This document shows, piece by piece, positions 33,311-40,868 of a stretch of DNA of 64,000 nt. The stretch spans positions 1 to 64,000 of the forward strand of contig JAJDBF010000002.1 in assembly GCA_029261535.1 (NCBI GenBank). Direction: 5' to 3'. The notes beneath the pieces are model-generated. The model ran no database searches. It saw only the letters and a program-made list of their open reading frames with translations, and was not told where the DNA came from. How positions within the stretch are numbered: position 1 is the stretch's first letter; each line of letters starts with the position of its first letter. The position numbers and the translations under genes were made by a program. The DNA comes from Nitrospinaceae bacterium (GTDB lineage Bacteria; Nitrospinota; Nitrospinia; Nitrospinales; Nitrospinaceae).

Positions 33311-34324
33311 ATGAGCGTTGAAACCAAACCCCAGCGCCCGATCCTGAAAGACGGAATGGGCAGGACCATAGTCAACCTGCGGATTTCCGTCACCGACCGG
33401 TGCAATTTCCGCTGTACCTATTGCATGCCAGCGGACAACGTCGAGTTCATGGATCGGGAAAAACTGTTGTCTTTTGAGGAACTCACGCGGGTGGTGCAGG
33501 TGGTTGCCAAAATGGGCATCTACCGGCTGCGCCTCACCGGCGGCGAACCGCTCCTCAGAAAAGACCTGCCCACTCTGGTCAAAATGCTGAAGGGGGTCGA
33601 AGGTATTGAAGATGTCGCCATGACAACCAACGCGTTTTTCCTGAAAGAACACGCGCAATCGTTGGCAGATGCGGGATTGAGTCGCCTCAATATCAGCCTC
33701 GATGCTCTCGACAAAGAAAAATTTGCCCACGTCAACCGGCGCGACTGTGTTCAGCAGGTGCTCGATGGCATCGCCACCGCGCGCGACGTTGGATTCAAGT
33801 CGATCAAAATAAACGCAGTCGCCATGCGCGATTTCTCGGAGTCGGAAATCGTTCAGTTGGTTGATTACGGGCGGTCCGAAGGCTTTGAAGTGCGCTTCAT
33901 CGAATTCATGCCTCTCGATGCCGACAAAACCTGGGAACGGGATAAAGTTTTGTTCGGTCATGAAATCATCGATATCATTCAGAAAAAATTCCCGATGGAA
34001 CCGATTCAGGACTCACTCGAAATCGGCCCGGCGAGTGAATATCGTTTTAAAGATGGTAAAGGAAAAATCGGCATCATCACCGCGGTGAGCAATCCATTTT
34101 GTGACTACTGCAACCGCATCCGCATGACCGCCGATGGCAAACTGCGCACCTGCCTGTTCTCCAACAACGAGCACAACTTAAAAGAATTGATTCGCGGCGG
34201 GGCCAGCGATGCCGACCTCGAACAATTGATCCGGTCAGCACTGGTCATCAAGGAACCAGGGCACAAAATCAATCTCGACGATTTCAAGCGACCCGAAAGG
34301 GCGATGCACGCCATCGGCGGCTAA
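33311..34324 (+). CDS. moaA: GTP 3',8-cyclase MoaA
   Basis: A 337-residue radical SAM enzyme for the first step of molybdenum cofactor synthesis. Start ATG 33311 is chosen for GAGG six bases upstream; the longer frame from 33185 runs through the leader hairpins. The SAM cluster is CNFRCTYC (Cys 31, 35, 38), the SAM-binding motif TGGEPLLR. The second cluster uses NPFCDYCNRIRMTADGKLRTC (about 260-280). The C-terminal Gly-Gly (HAIGG) needed for activity is present. No other moa/moe gene is adjacent. Confidence 0.96.
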   Translation: MSVETKPQRPILKDGMGRTIVNLRISVTDRCNFRCTYCMPADNVEFMDREKLLSFEELTRVVQVVAKMGIYRLRLTGGEPLLRKDLPTLVKMLKGVEGIEDVAMTTNAFFLKEHAQSLADAGLSRLNISLDALDKEKFAHVNRRDCVQQVLDGIATARDVGFKSIKINAVAMRDFSESEIVQLVDYGRSEGFEVRFIEFMPLDADKTWERDKVLFGHEIIDIIQKKFPMEPIQDSLEIGPASEYRFKDGKGKIGIITAVSNPFCDYCNRIRMTADGKLRTCLFSNNEHNLKELIRGGASDADLEQLIRSALVIKEPGHKINLDDFKRPERAMHAIGG

Positions 34325-34468
34325 CCCACTTGCGCTCCTGGCGGAGGGCTGACGGGCAACTTTGCTAGCAATAACACTGGAATTTCAAAACATCTTCCTC
34401 TCGCACCCACTTGCGTGGGGGCTGGATGGCAACTTGACAGGCAATTACACTGGAGCTTTAAAATAATC
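34325..34468. repeat. Two diverged direct repeats downstream of moaA
   Basis: Unit 1 (about 34325-34392) and unit 2 (about 34409-34466) share the order CCCACTTGCG, GGCAACTT, GGCAAT or AGCAAT, ACACTGGA, TTTAAAA or TTCAAAA. Start points are about 84 bp apart. Related strings occur at 24668-24720. The 34325-34897 gap holds repeats only and no gene. Confidence 0.6.
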
Positions 34469-34483
34469 CCTTTTCCCCCTCTG

Positions 34484-34643
34484 TAAGGAGAGCTTTGCAT
34501 AAGCGCTTTTTAAGGGACTGAATAGAGGAGGTCGCACTTCGACAGGCTCAGTGTGACAAATAAAATCAACGGACTGTCATTCTGAACGAAGTGAAGAATC
34601 TCGCCTTTGCCTTTGATTTTTGAGTTATGCAAAGGTCCCCTTT
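34484..34643. repeat. MITE-like element, best-preserved copy (copy 4)
   Basis: About 160 bp with imperfect terminal inverted repeats: left TAAGGAGAGCTTTGCATAAG (34484-34503) and right GTTATGCAAAGGTCCCCTTT (34624-34643), matching at 16 of 20 bases when one is inverted. Internal blocks are ACTTCGACAGGCTCAG, TGTCATTCTGAACGAAGTG and AAGAATCTCGCCTTTGCC. No coding capacity. Confidence 0.8.
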
Positions 34644-34718
34644 GCAAGAGCCAGTAAAATTTCCCAAGCGCAGGGCACCACCTTGCGATGGGGGTAACAT
34701 ACAAAAGAAAACCTCAGC

Positions 34719-34772
34719 TTGTCATTCTGATGAGCCTTCAGGCGAAGGAGAATCTCGCCTTTGCTTTTTATT
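34719..34772. repeat. Dispersed repeat fragment, copy 5
   Basis: TTGTCATTCTGATGAGCC, then GAGAATCTCGCCTTTGCT. Only the core remains. It is followed at 34793-34808 by CCGACCGCAAGGTCCG, a GACC/GGTC palindrome whose inverse occurs at 35734-35753. Confidence 0.65.
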
Positions 34773-34897
34773 TCCGTTGGTCGTCAGCCGCCGACCGCAA
34801 GGTCCGCCAGCACCACCTCGCGACCAAAAGCAATTTTTAGAGATGCCCTAAATTCAATCCATTCAAAAAACACCTGCCGCCTGTAAAATCACTTGCC

Positions 34898-35704
34898 ATG
34901 AAACTCGAGCAAAAAGAAAAAATACTGAGGGACTTTATCCGCAACTGCGAAAGTGTAATCGTCGCTTACTCCGGCGGCGTTGACAGTGCGCTGGTCCTGA
35001 CGATTGCGTATCAGGAACTGGGTGAACACGCGCTCGCAATCACCGCTCATTCAGCCAGCGTTCCAAAAAGGGAACGCGTCTTGGCCAAAACGTTTGCAGA
35101 CCAAATCGGCGCACGCCATCAAACCATCGAGACGGGTGAAGTTGACCTGCCAGATTATGCCAGCAACCCGGTCAACCGATGTTTTTTCTGCAAGACCGAG
35201 TTGTACACTCACTTGATCCGTTTCGCGCGCGCTGAAGGTTTCGCTACTATCCTGAACGGAACCAACAACGACGACCTCGGCGATCACCGTCCGGGACTCA
35301 TAGCGGCAGAAAACTTCAGCGTGAAAAGTCCGCTGGTCGAGGCTGACATGAACAAAAAAGACGTGCGGACCCTGTCGAAAAAACTGGGACTGCCGCTTTG
35401 GGAAAAACCGGCATCGCCTTGTCTGGCCTCGCGCATCCCCTATGGACAGGCAGTGACGCGAGAGAAACTATTGATGGTGGAACAGGCGGAGGATTTTTTA
35501 TTGTCGCTCGGTTACAGCGAACTCAGGGTGCGTCATTTCGGTAACACAGCGCGTATTGAATTGCCCGTCCACGAAATTAAACACCTGAGAGACGGACCGC
35601 ACTGGCATGAAACGAAACATCGCTTCATGCAAATTGGATTTGAAAATGTGGAACTCGACGAAGAAGGATTTCGTTCGGGAAAATTAAACGCCATACTGAC
35701 TTAA
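34898..35704 (+). CDS. larE: ATP-dependent sacrificial sulfur transferase LarE
   Basis: A 268-residue PP-loop protein. The ATP motif SGGVDSALVLTIA (residues 28-40), NRCFFCKTELYTHLI (about 97-111), NGTNNDDLGDHRPGL and PASPCLASRIPYGQ (about 172-185) are the LarE signatures. LarE supplies the thiol sulfurs of the nickel-pincer nucleotide cofactor of LarA-type racemases. LarA, LarB and LarC are not in the window. The gene stands alone between repeat clusters, 190 bp beyond copy 5. Confidence 0.88.
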   Translation: MKLEQKEKILRDFIRNCESVIVAYSGGVDSALVLTIAYQELGEHALAITAHSASVPKRERVLAKTFADQIGARHQTIETGEVDLPDYASNPVNRCFFCKTELYTHLIRFARAEGFATILNGTNNDDLGDHRPGLIAAENFSVKSPLVEADMNKKDVRTLSKKLGLPLWEKPASPCLASRIPYGQAVTREKLLMVEQAEDFLLSLGYSELRVRHFGNTARIELPVHEIKHLRDGPHWHETKHRFMQIGFENVELDEEGFRSGKLNAILT

Positions 35705-35708
35705 ACAA

Positions 35709-35731
35709 CCGTCCGGGTCCTAACCGGACGG
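35709..35731 (+). terminator. Strong hairpin downstream of larE
   Basis: CCGTCCGG and CCGGACGG form an 8-bp perfect stem with a 7-nt loop five bases after the stop codon. There is no adjacent U-run; a second small palindrome GACCTTGCGGTC (35738-35749) follows, then AAAAAAA. It may act as a rho-independent-like end or an mRNA 3' stabiliser. Confidence 0.5.
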
Positions 35732-35768
35732 GCGACGGACCTTGCGGTCGGCTGAAAAAAATATCGCC

Positions 35769-35876
35769 TGTCATTCTGAGCGAAACCCTTCGACAGGCTC
35801 AGGATAAACTCCGTGGAGAGAAGAATCTCGCCTTTGCTTTTGTTTTTGTTTTTTGGATTATGCAAAGGTCTCCTTC
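35769..35876. repeat. MITE-like dispersed repeat, copy 6
   Basis: CTGTCATTCTGAGCG, CCCTTCGACAGGCTCAGG (order swapped relative to copy 4), AAGAATCTCGCCTTTGC and right end ATTATGCAAAGGTCTCCTTC. It ends about 50 bp before the next gene. Confidence 0.7.
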
Positions 35877-35927
35877 CCTAAGGACGATCAGGAGATTTTT
35901 AGCAAAAATAAATTTTTAGAGGCACCT

Positions 35928-36161
35928 ATGTTTGAATTCAAGCTCCGCCCAGAAATGCGCAAGAAGCTGAAAGACCCGGACCTGTTCGTCAGGGGGCAGG
36001 AGAAAGTCCATTGGGGCATACTCATCGCGATGTGCGGCGTGGTGATGTCGGGTATTCTTATTTTTCAGGACCCGGAAAAATCAACGCACCCGGTCTGGCT
36101 GATGATTCTGGGACTGTGCGTTGCTGTGTTCGGCGAGTTCCAGAAATTCCGCTCGAAATAA
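35928..36161 (+). CDS. Small two-span membrane protein, unknown function
   Basis: A 77-residue protein from ATG 35928, with GAGG six bases upstream; the frame before it belongs to the dispersed repeat. After a charged start (MFEFKLRPEMRKKLKDPD) it has two spans (WGILIAMCGVVMSGILIF and VWLMILGLCVAVFGEF) in a hairpin. No family recognised. Downstream is the AT-rich, oppositely oriented membrane gene pair. Confidence 0.55.
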   Translation: MFEFKLRPEMRKKLKDPDLFVRGQEKVHWGILIAMCGVVMSGILIFQDPEKSTHPVWLMILGLCVAVFGEFQKFRSK

Positions 36162-36250
36162 TTTTTGTGCTACCATTAGTATGTTTTTTGTATGTCTGAC
36201 AGAAAAATTTATCAGAACTGCGACCTGAAAACGGGCGAGATACTATTTTT

Positions 36251-36790
36251 TCAGAATACTCTGCGACGAAAGTATTTTTGGGAAGAGCACAATACCCTCA
36301 ACGCCATTAAAATTACCAATTCAACCAATAACATCTCCTCAAAACTTATCCCCTCAGGCTTATTTTGATATCTGGTAAACATGATACTGTCGTACCAGTC
36401 CATTGGATAAAAGAAAACAGACAACCAAAGAAATACTACAACCAAAATGCGGAACCACTCCAGCATCCTGAATAAGCCCACAGCAAAAAAAATGCAGATG
36501 GCAAAGCTTATCCAATCAGGACCATTGGCTCTCAATGCATTCAATCCAAAGAACAAAAACCCTAAGGAAACGATCCAAATAAATATTCTCAGAAGGAGCG
36601 GACCCTGTGGCAAAAGGGAAGAAGCTGATGCTGGCTGTAGTTTAGTCCCATCAGTTTCTTGTGTTTTCTTCGTATCATATTTTGAAGAAACCAGGCTACT
36701 GTAAAATGCCAAAAAAACAACAAAGAGGAGGATAGGGAGGGTACTGTCTGACAAGTTACTAACGTAAATAAACGGCAGTGCCAACCCCAC
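36251..36790 (-). CDS. Membrane protein, 3' part of a frameshifted gene
   Basis: A 179-residue frame from GTG 36790. It starts in the middle of a repeat unit: ALPFIYVSNLSDSTLPILLFVVF corresponds to GVFIYASRLLNSAIPVLLYIVLL in the upstream frame. The linker DTKKTQETDGTK repeats DTKNTKETDETK. Several spans follow. GTG 36790 is probably not a natural start; a -1 shift in the G-rich run at about 36785-36797 would join it to the frame beginning at 37104. AT-rich; function unknown. Confidence 0.5.
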   Translation of the reverse strand: MGLALPFIYVSNLSDSTLPILLFVVFLAFYSSLVSSKYDTKKTQETDGTKLQPASASSLLPQGPLLLRIFIWIVSLGFLFFGLNALRANGPDWISFAICIFFAVGLFRMLEWFRILVVVFLWLSVFFYPMDWYDSIMFTRYQNKPEGISFEEMLLVELVILMALRVLCSSQKYFRRRVF

Positions 36791-37104
36791 CCCAATAAAA
36801 CATTTAGAATCAATTGACCTCGTGGTGACAATGAAGAACCAACCACATATTTCGACTTGGTTTCATCAGTTTCTTTAGTGTTCTTCGTATCATTCTTTGA
36901 GCCATCCCACCAACTGTATACCCCCAGCAAAACTATATAGAGCAAGACAGGAATGGCACTGTTTAACAACCTACTTGCGTAAATAAACACCCCGGCCAAC
37001 GCCACTCCAATAAATACTTTAAAAAAAAGGTTGATCAGTGGCGAACAAGGAGGAGTCGGCGGTGGTTCTTCTTCGGGGATTTCGATTTCTTCAGGGACTT
37101 CCAT
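36589..37104 (-). CDS. Membrane protein, 5' part of a frameshifted gene
   Basis: A 171-residue frame whose first ~105 residues look genuine: an acidic proline-rich start (EEIEIPEEEPPPTPP), two spans, the linker DTKNTKETDETK, and SSLSPRGQLILNVLLG. Beyond about 36795 the frame gives a non-hydrophobic, His/Arg-rich tail overlapping the other frame, where the membrane pattern continues. The likely original gene is 37104 to 36251 with one lost or gained base. It follows the SPFH protein gene (37149) on the same strand by 44 bp, so may be co-transcribed with it. Confidence 0.5.
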   Translation of the reverse strand: MEVPEEIEIPEEEPPPTPPCSPLINLFFKVFIGVALAGVFIYASRLLNSAIPVLLYIVLLGVYSWWDGSKNDTKNTKETDETKSKYVVGSSLSPRGQLILNVLLGWGWHCRLFTLVTCQTVPSLSSSLLFFWHFTVAWFLQNMIRRKHKKLMGLNYSQHQLLPFCHRVRSF

Positions 37105-37148
37105 ATCTATAAACTTACCTTCAATAATATCTTTTATTTAACAACGCA

Positions 37149-38126
37149 TCAGGCACTGGAATCAGGGTTTTGTTGTTCCACCTGGTTTTGGATGGTGTTG
37201 AAAACAGCCAGCGCCTGCGCCACCATGGATCCCATGTCGCCGGTTTTTTCCGGCAATAAAACAGTGTTGGTGGTCTTGGCCAGTTCTCCAAAAGCTCCGA
37301 TGTATTGTTCGGCCAGTTTCAAGGCCACCGCTTTTTCGCCACCGGTTTTTTCGATAGCCACGGCGATTGTTTCAATCCCTTCCGCCGTGGCGCGTGCCAC
37401 TTCCAGAATGGCTTGCGCTTCACCCTTGGCGCGGTTGATCTGATCGGTCATGGCCGCTTCCGATTTTAAAACAACCTCCTGCTTGATCCCTTCCGCAATA
37501 TTGATTTGCGCTTGCCGTGTCGCCTCGGAACCCAGAACTTCTGCTCGCTTTTGTCGCTCCGCCGCCATCTGCAATTCCATCGCTTTTAATACGGTCGCGG
37601 GCGGATTGATGTCCTTGATTTCGTAACGCAGGCATTGAATGCCCCAGACCTCCGAAGCCTCATTGATGCTTAGCACTATGTTTGAATTCAGCATCTCCCT
37701 CTCTTCAAAGGTTTTGTCGAGGGTCATTTTTCCCAACTCCGAGCGCATGGTGGTTTGCGCCAATTGGGTCACCGCGTAACGGGCATCGCCCACTCCATAA
37801 GAAGCCTGTTTCGGGTCCGTCACTTTCAGATAAAGCACCCCGTCAATAACGAGAGTGACATTGTCCTTGGTGATGGCCGACTGACTGGGGATGTCGATGG
37901 CATTTTCTTTGAGGGAATGTTTGTAAGATACTTTATCAACAAACGGGATGATGAAATGAAGTCCGGCGTTGAGGGTTCCATTGTACTTGCCCAATCGCTC
38001 GACAATAAAAGCATTTTGTTGCGGAACCAGCTTGACCCCGGCGGAGACCACAATGAATCCAACAAAAGCGACTGCCAGATAAAAAAGATCAAACTCCTGC
38101 ACAATCTCGACTTCCATAATCTTCAT
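37149..38126 (-). CDS. SPFH/band 7 membrane-microdomain protein (paraslipin, QmcA-like)
   Basis: A 325-residue protein. One N-terminal span (FDLFYLAVAFVGFIVVSAGV), then the SPFH domain (VPQQNAFIVERLGKYNGTLNAGLHFIIPFVDKV, residues ~33-65) and a long Ala/Glu-rich coiled coil (about 200-280). Paraslipins oligomerise in the inner membrane and organise FtsH-type proteases or microdomains. The neighbouring gene at 38245 is an NfeD protein, its usual partner. Start ATG 38126; an inner ATG 38117 is also possible. Confidence 0.9.
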   Translation of the reverse strand: MKIMEVEIVQEFDLFYLAVAFVGFIVVSAGVKLVPQQNAFIVERLGKYNGTLNAGLHFIIPFVDKVSYKHSLKENAIDIPSQSAITKDNVTLVIDGVLYLKVTDPKQASYGVGDARYAVTQLAQTTMRSELGKMTLDKTFEEREMLNSNIVLSINEASEVWGIQCLRYEIKDINPPATVLKAMELQMAAERQKRAEVLGSEATRQAQINIAEGIKQEVVLKSEAAMTDQINRAKGEAQAILEVARATAEGIETIAVAIEKTGGEKAVALKLAEQYIGAFGELAKTTNTVLLPEKTGDMGSMVAQALAVFNTIQNQVEQQNPDSSA

Positions 38127-38244
38127 CTCCCTTGAATGTTGCTCTGGTTCCGATGATTAAATAAAGGGCAAAAAATAATAATTACCGACTTCAACAAACA
38201 CGAAATATTTACTTAGAGAACACGAACCGGTGAAAAAAAATCGT

Positions 38245-38727
38245 TCACACCTGTTCAGACAAATCCTGTTCCTTACTGGATCGAACAATCAAAAGTCCCT
38301 GCGATACTTTAGCGATGGTGACATCCGATCCAACATCCAGCGTTTCAGTTTCCTCACTATCCAACTGACAATTCATGATGGTGCCCGACCAGCGCACCTG
38401 CCCCTTTTTGCCTTTTTCAAGCGGGTTACCATAGACGACAGCAGTGCTACCCACCATGTCGTCGAACCCCGTCCCCTTGCCTTTGATAAACGCCTTGAGA
38501 GGCTTCCACAGTATGACCGTCCACAATCCGGTGGCCAGAAAAAACACCGTGAACTGCGCGATCTGGGTCTCGATTACTCCGGCAATCAACGCGGCCCCCA
38601 CGGTGAGCGCACCGAGCCCGGAGAATAACGCGCCGATACCGGGCAGTACCATGATCTCAAGGCCGATCAATACAGCCCCCGCCATTAACCAATAGGAGCT
38701 GGTTGAAAATTCCATTGCGATTTGCAT
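38245..38727 (-). CDS. NfeD family membrane protein
   Basis: A 160-residue short-form NfeD. Four spans in the first ~85 residues (YWLMAGAVLIGLEIMVLPGIGALFSGLGAL, then FTVFFLATGLWTVILW), then the C-terminal OB-fold domain (MVGSTAVVYGNPLEKGKKGQVRWSG, about 93-150). AGGA precedes ATG 38727. NfeD OB domains bind their SPFH partner; the paraslipin gene follows at 118 bp on the same strand. Confidence 0.88.
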   Translation of the reverse strand: MQIAMEFSTSSYWLMAGAVLIGLEIMVLPGIGALFSGLGALTVGAALIAGVIETQIAQFTVFFLATGLWTVILWKPLKAFIKGKGTGFDDMVGSTAVVYGNPLEKGKKGQVRWSGTIMNCQLDSEETETLDVGSDVTIAKVSQGLLIVRSSKEQDLSEQV

Positions 38728-38875
38728 AAGCCGTCCTGGGGATTTCGTTTATACAAATTTTTAGTAAAAAAAACAGGCACCGGGGGGTTTGGATAATATT
38801 CAGTCTAATCTGCCACTCAATATTTACCAACAACAATATTCAAGGTCTGTATTTGGATCGGAAAGTATTGCATCA

Positions 38876-38936
38876 CCCTAAAACCAAAAACAAAGGCGAG
38901 ATTCTTCGCCTGCGGTTCAGAATGACATGCTGTGGT
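38876..38936. repeat. Dispersed repeat fragment, copy 7 (inverted)
   Basis: AAAACCAAAAACAAAGGCG, AGATTCTTCGCC, TTCAGAATGACATGC, TGTGGTTTTT: the reverse strand of the element core. Nearby, 38962-38985 holds the palindrome AAGAACGCGAATAGCGTTTCTT, related to one at 21752. Confidence 0.7.
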
Positions 38937-39009
38937 TTTTGCTGGCCCTCCGCATTCAAGAACGCGAATAGCGTTTCTTGAACAGGCTATAGAGGGGGGA
39001 TTTTAAAAT

Positions 39010-39150
39010 AAAAAAACTGCCCGAATGGACCAACCCGGGGTTGCCTCCCAGAATCTTGGGGATCCTGAGAAGCAACCCCTCATTGTCACCCCGATGGAAG
39101 GATGCCCAAGGTCGACACCGGGGGGGGTTTGTGGAACCGGTTCCAAATAG
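39010..39150 (-). ncRNA. Candidate structured small RNA or long 3' UTR downstream of proC
   Basis: On the minus strand a TTGACA (39179-39174) with a weak -10 near 39156-39150 could start a transcript of about 140 nt. It includes a 12-bp palindrome GGAACCGGTTCC (39133-39144) and a hairpin with an 8-bp stem GGGGTTGC/GCAACCCC (39072-39079 with 39037-39044) enclosing CCCA/TGGG. It ends in TTTTTTT (39016-39010) after a small CCCG/CGGG stem. I do not recognise SRP, 6S, RNase P or a known riboswitch. It could equally be the 3' UTR of proC. The 38728-39254 gap has no convincing protein gene. Confidence 0.35.
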
Positions 39151-39254
39151 AAATATGGAGCTTTCCTGCCAGATGTCAAGACTGGGCGCGAGCCCTGCTT
39201 GGAAAGTTCAGACATCTCCTGAAATATCAACAGTTTTGCATGGGAAGTCTGTCA

Positions 39255-40112
39255 TCACTTTTCTTTTTTGGCATCATTGTTCTCGGCGGTTTGCCCTAGT
39301 TCCTGCGAACGTTGGGTGGCCTGCTCCACAGCGTTCATCAGGATGGAACGGATGCCGCCCTTTTCCAGCGCGTGGACACCGTAGATAGTGGTGCCACCGG
39401 GCGATGTCACCATGGATTTTAATTCACCCGGATGCATCCCGGTTTCCTGAACCATTCGGGCCGAGCCCACTACCGTCTGCAACGCCAATACATCGGACAC
39501 CTCGCGTGACAAACCTACTTTCACTCCTGCGTCGGACAATGCCTCGATGATGGTGAAAATGTAGGCGGGGCCACTGCCGCTGAGCCCGGTCACCGCATTC
39601 AGGTGAGTTTCATCCACATCAACGGTTTTACCAATCGCCTCAAATATGCGATGCGCTACCTGCATCTCGGATTTCTTGACATGCTTGCCGGCGGACAAGG
39701 CGGTGACCCCTTCCTGCACCACCGCCGGAGTATTCGGCATGGTCCGGATCACTTTGATTTTCTTTTTCTTTCCCAGTTGAAAAAAGTTTTCTATGGAACT
39801 GATCGCCACACCGGCGGCAACGGAAATAATCAGTTTCTTATCGGTCACCAGATCGTGAATTCCGTGACAGACTTCTTTCATATTCTGCGGTTTCACTGCC
39901 AGCAGAAGAATGTCACATTTTTTGGCTACCTCACGGTTGTCCGCCGTCACTTTTATTTTATATTCAGAATGGATTGCATCAAGGCGTTCGGGCCGCACAT
40001 CGGTTGCCCACACGGATTTGGGCTCGAGGAATTCAGCACTGAGCAAGCCTTTGATAACAGCTTCAGCCATATTACCGGCACCGATGAATCCGATTTTTCT
40101 TTTGTTAAGCAC
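39255..40112 (-). CDS. proC: Pyrroline-5-carboxylate reductase
   Basis: A 285-residue NAD(P)H-dependent enzyme for the last step of proline synthesis. Rossmann loop IGFIGAGNMAEAVIKGLL (residues 7-24), then LLAVKPQNMKEV, IRTMPNTPAVVQEGVTAL and the C-terminal signature SGSGPAYIFTIIEALSDAGVKVGLSREVS and MVTSPGGTTIYGVHALE. It is 35 bp downstream of yggS on the same strand, the classic yggS-proC pair. Confidence 0.95.
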   Translation of the reverse strand: MLNKRKIGFIGAGNMAEAVIKGLLSAEFLEPKSVWATDVRPERLDAIHSEYKIKVTADNREVAKKCDILLLAVKPQNMKEVCHGIHDLVTDKKLIISVAAGVAISSIENFFQLGKKKKIKVIRTMPNTPAVVQEGVTALSAGKHVKKSEMQVAHRIFEAIGKTVDVDETHLNAVTGLSGSGPAYIFTIIEALSDAGVKVGLSREVSDVLALQTVVGSARMVQETGMHPGELKSMVTSPGGTTIYGVHALEKGGIRSILMNAVEQATQRSQELGQTAENNDAKKEK

Positions 40113-40147
40113 AACCCGTCTCCATTTTTTTCATAGCCAATTACAGA

Positions 40148-40828
40148 TCATTCACGATCACCAAACAGGGAGGTCCCCACTCGAATCCAGGTGGCCCCTT
40201 CTTCAATCGCCACTTCAAAATCGTGTGACATTCCCATCGACAAGTGCCGCAAACCAAAATCCATATCCTTAGCAACCTCACCCTGCAACTCACGCAGTTT
40301 GCGAAACCAGGGCCGCGCCTTTTCCGGATCGGGATCGAAGGGAGGCATTGCCATCAACCCTTCAATCGAAATTCCGGAGAACCCTCTGGCCTTGTCCAGC
40401 AGAGAACCTAACGCCTGCGGGGCAACACCCGATTTGGACGCTTCACCCGAAACATTGACCTGAATGAGAATATTCGTCACACATCCCTGCCGCCGACTTT
40501 CCTGATCCAGTTTTTCTGCCAACTCCAGAGAATCGACCGAATGCACCAGAGCAAATCTGCCGGGAATGTATTTTACCTTGTTTTTCTGCAGATGCCCGAT
40601 GAAATGCCAATCGATGCCCGCGCCTTCCAGTTCATCGATTTTACTGATCGCCTCCTGAACCTTGTTCTCACCGAAGGCCTTTTGTCCGCATTCAAGGGCT
40701 GAACTAATGCTATCCGTCGGAAAGGTTTTGCTGACCGCCAGCAAATGGATATCAGACACCACCCGCCCGGCACGTTGTGCCGCAGAAGCCATGCGCTCGT
40801 GAATGGATTTTAGATTTTCTAAAAACAA
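40148..40828 (-). CDS. yggS: YggS/PLPBP pyridoxal phosphate homeostasis protein
   Basis: A 226-residue type III-fold PLP protein. The PLP lysine is in LLAVSKTFPTDSI (about 28-40); GENKVQEA, WHFIGHLQKNKVKYI, VHSVDSLELAEKL, LIQVNVSGEASKSGV and LSMGMSHDFEVAIEEGATWIRVGTSLFG are the family segments. It has no catalytic activity known but buffers PLP and affects amino acid metabolism. It leads the yggS-proC pair. Confidence 0.94.
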   Translation of the reverse strand: MFLENLKSIHERMASAAQRAGRVVSDIHLLAVSKTFPTDSISSALECGQKAFGENKVQEAISKIDELEGAGIDWHFIGHLQKNKVKYIPGRFALVHSVDSLELAEKLDQESRRQGCVTNILIQVNVSGEASKSGVAPQALGSLLDKARGFSGISIEGLMAMPPFDPDPEKARPWFRKLRELQGEVAKDMDFGLRHLSMGMSHDFEVAIEEGATWIRVGTSLFGDRE

Positions 40829-40868
40829 GGAATTGTTTCAGCAAGTGGAATCAATCTATCAGGCGACC

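Noticed and set aside
33070-33405. Open frame of 111 codons on the minus strand over the moaA leader
   Set aside because: It overlaps the moaA start and the leader hairpins in antisense and resembles no protein I know.
39003-39230. Open frame of 75 codons on the minus strand downstream of proC
   Set aside because: It spans the hairpins and the U-run; its composition looks non-coding, so the RNA reading was preferred.
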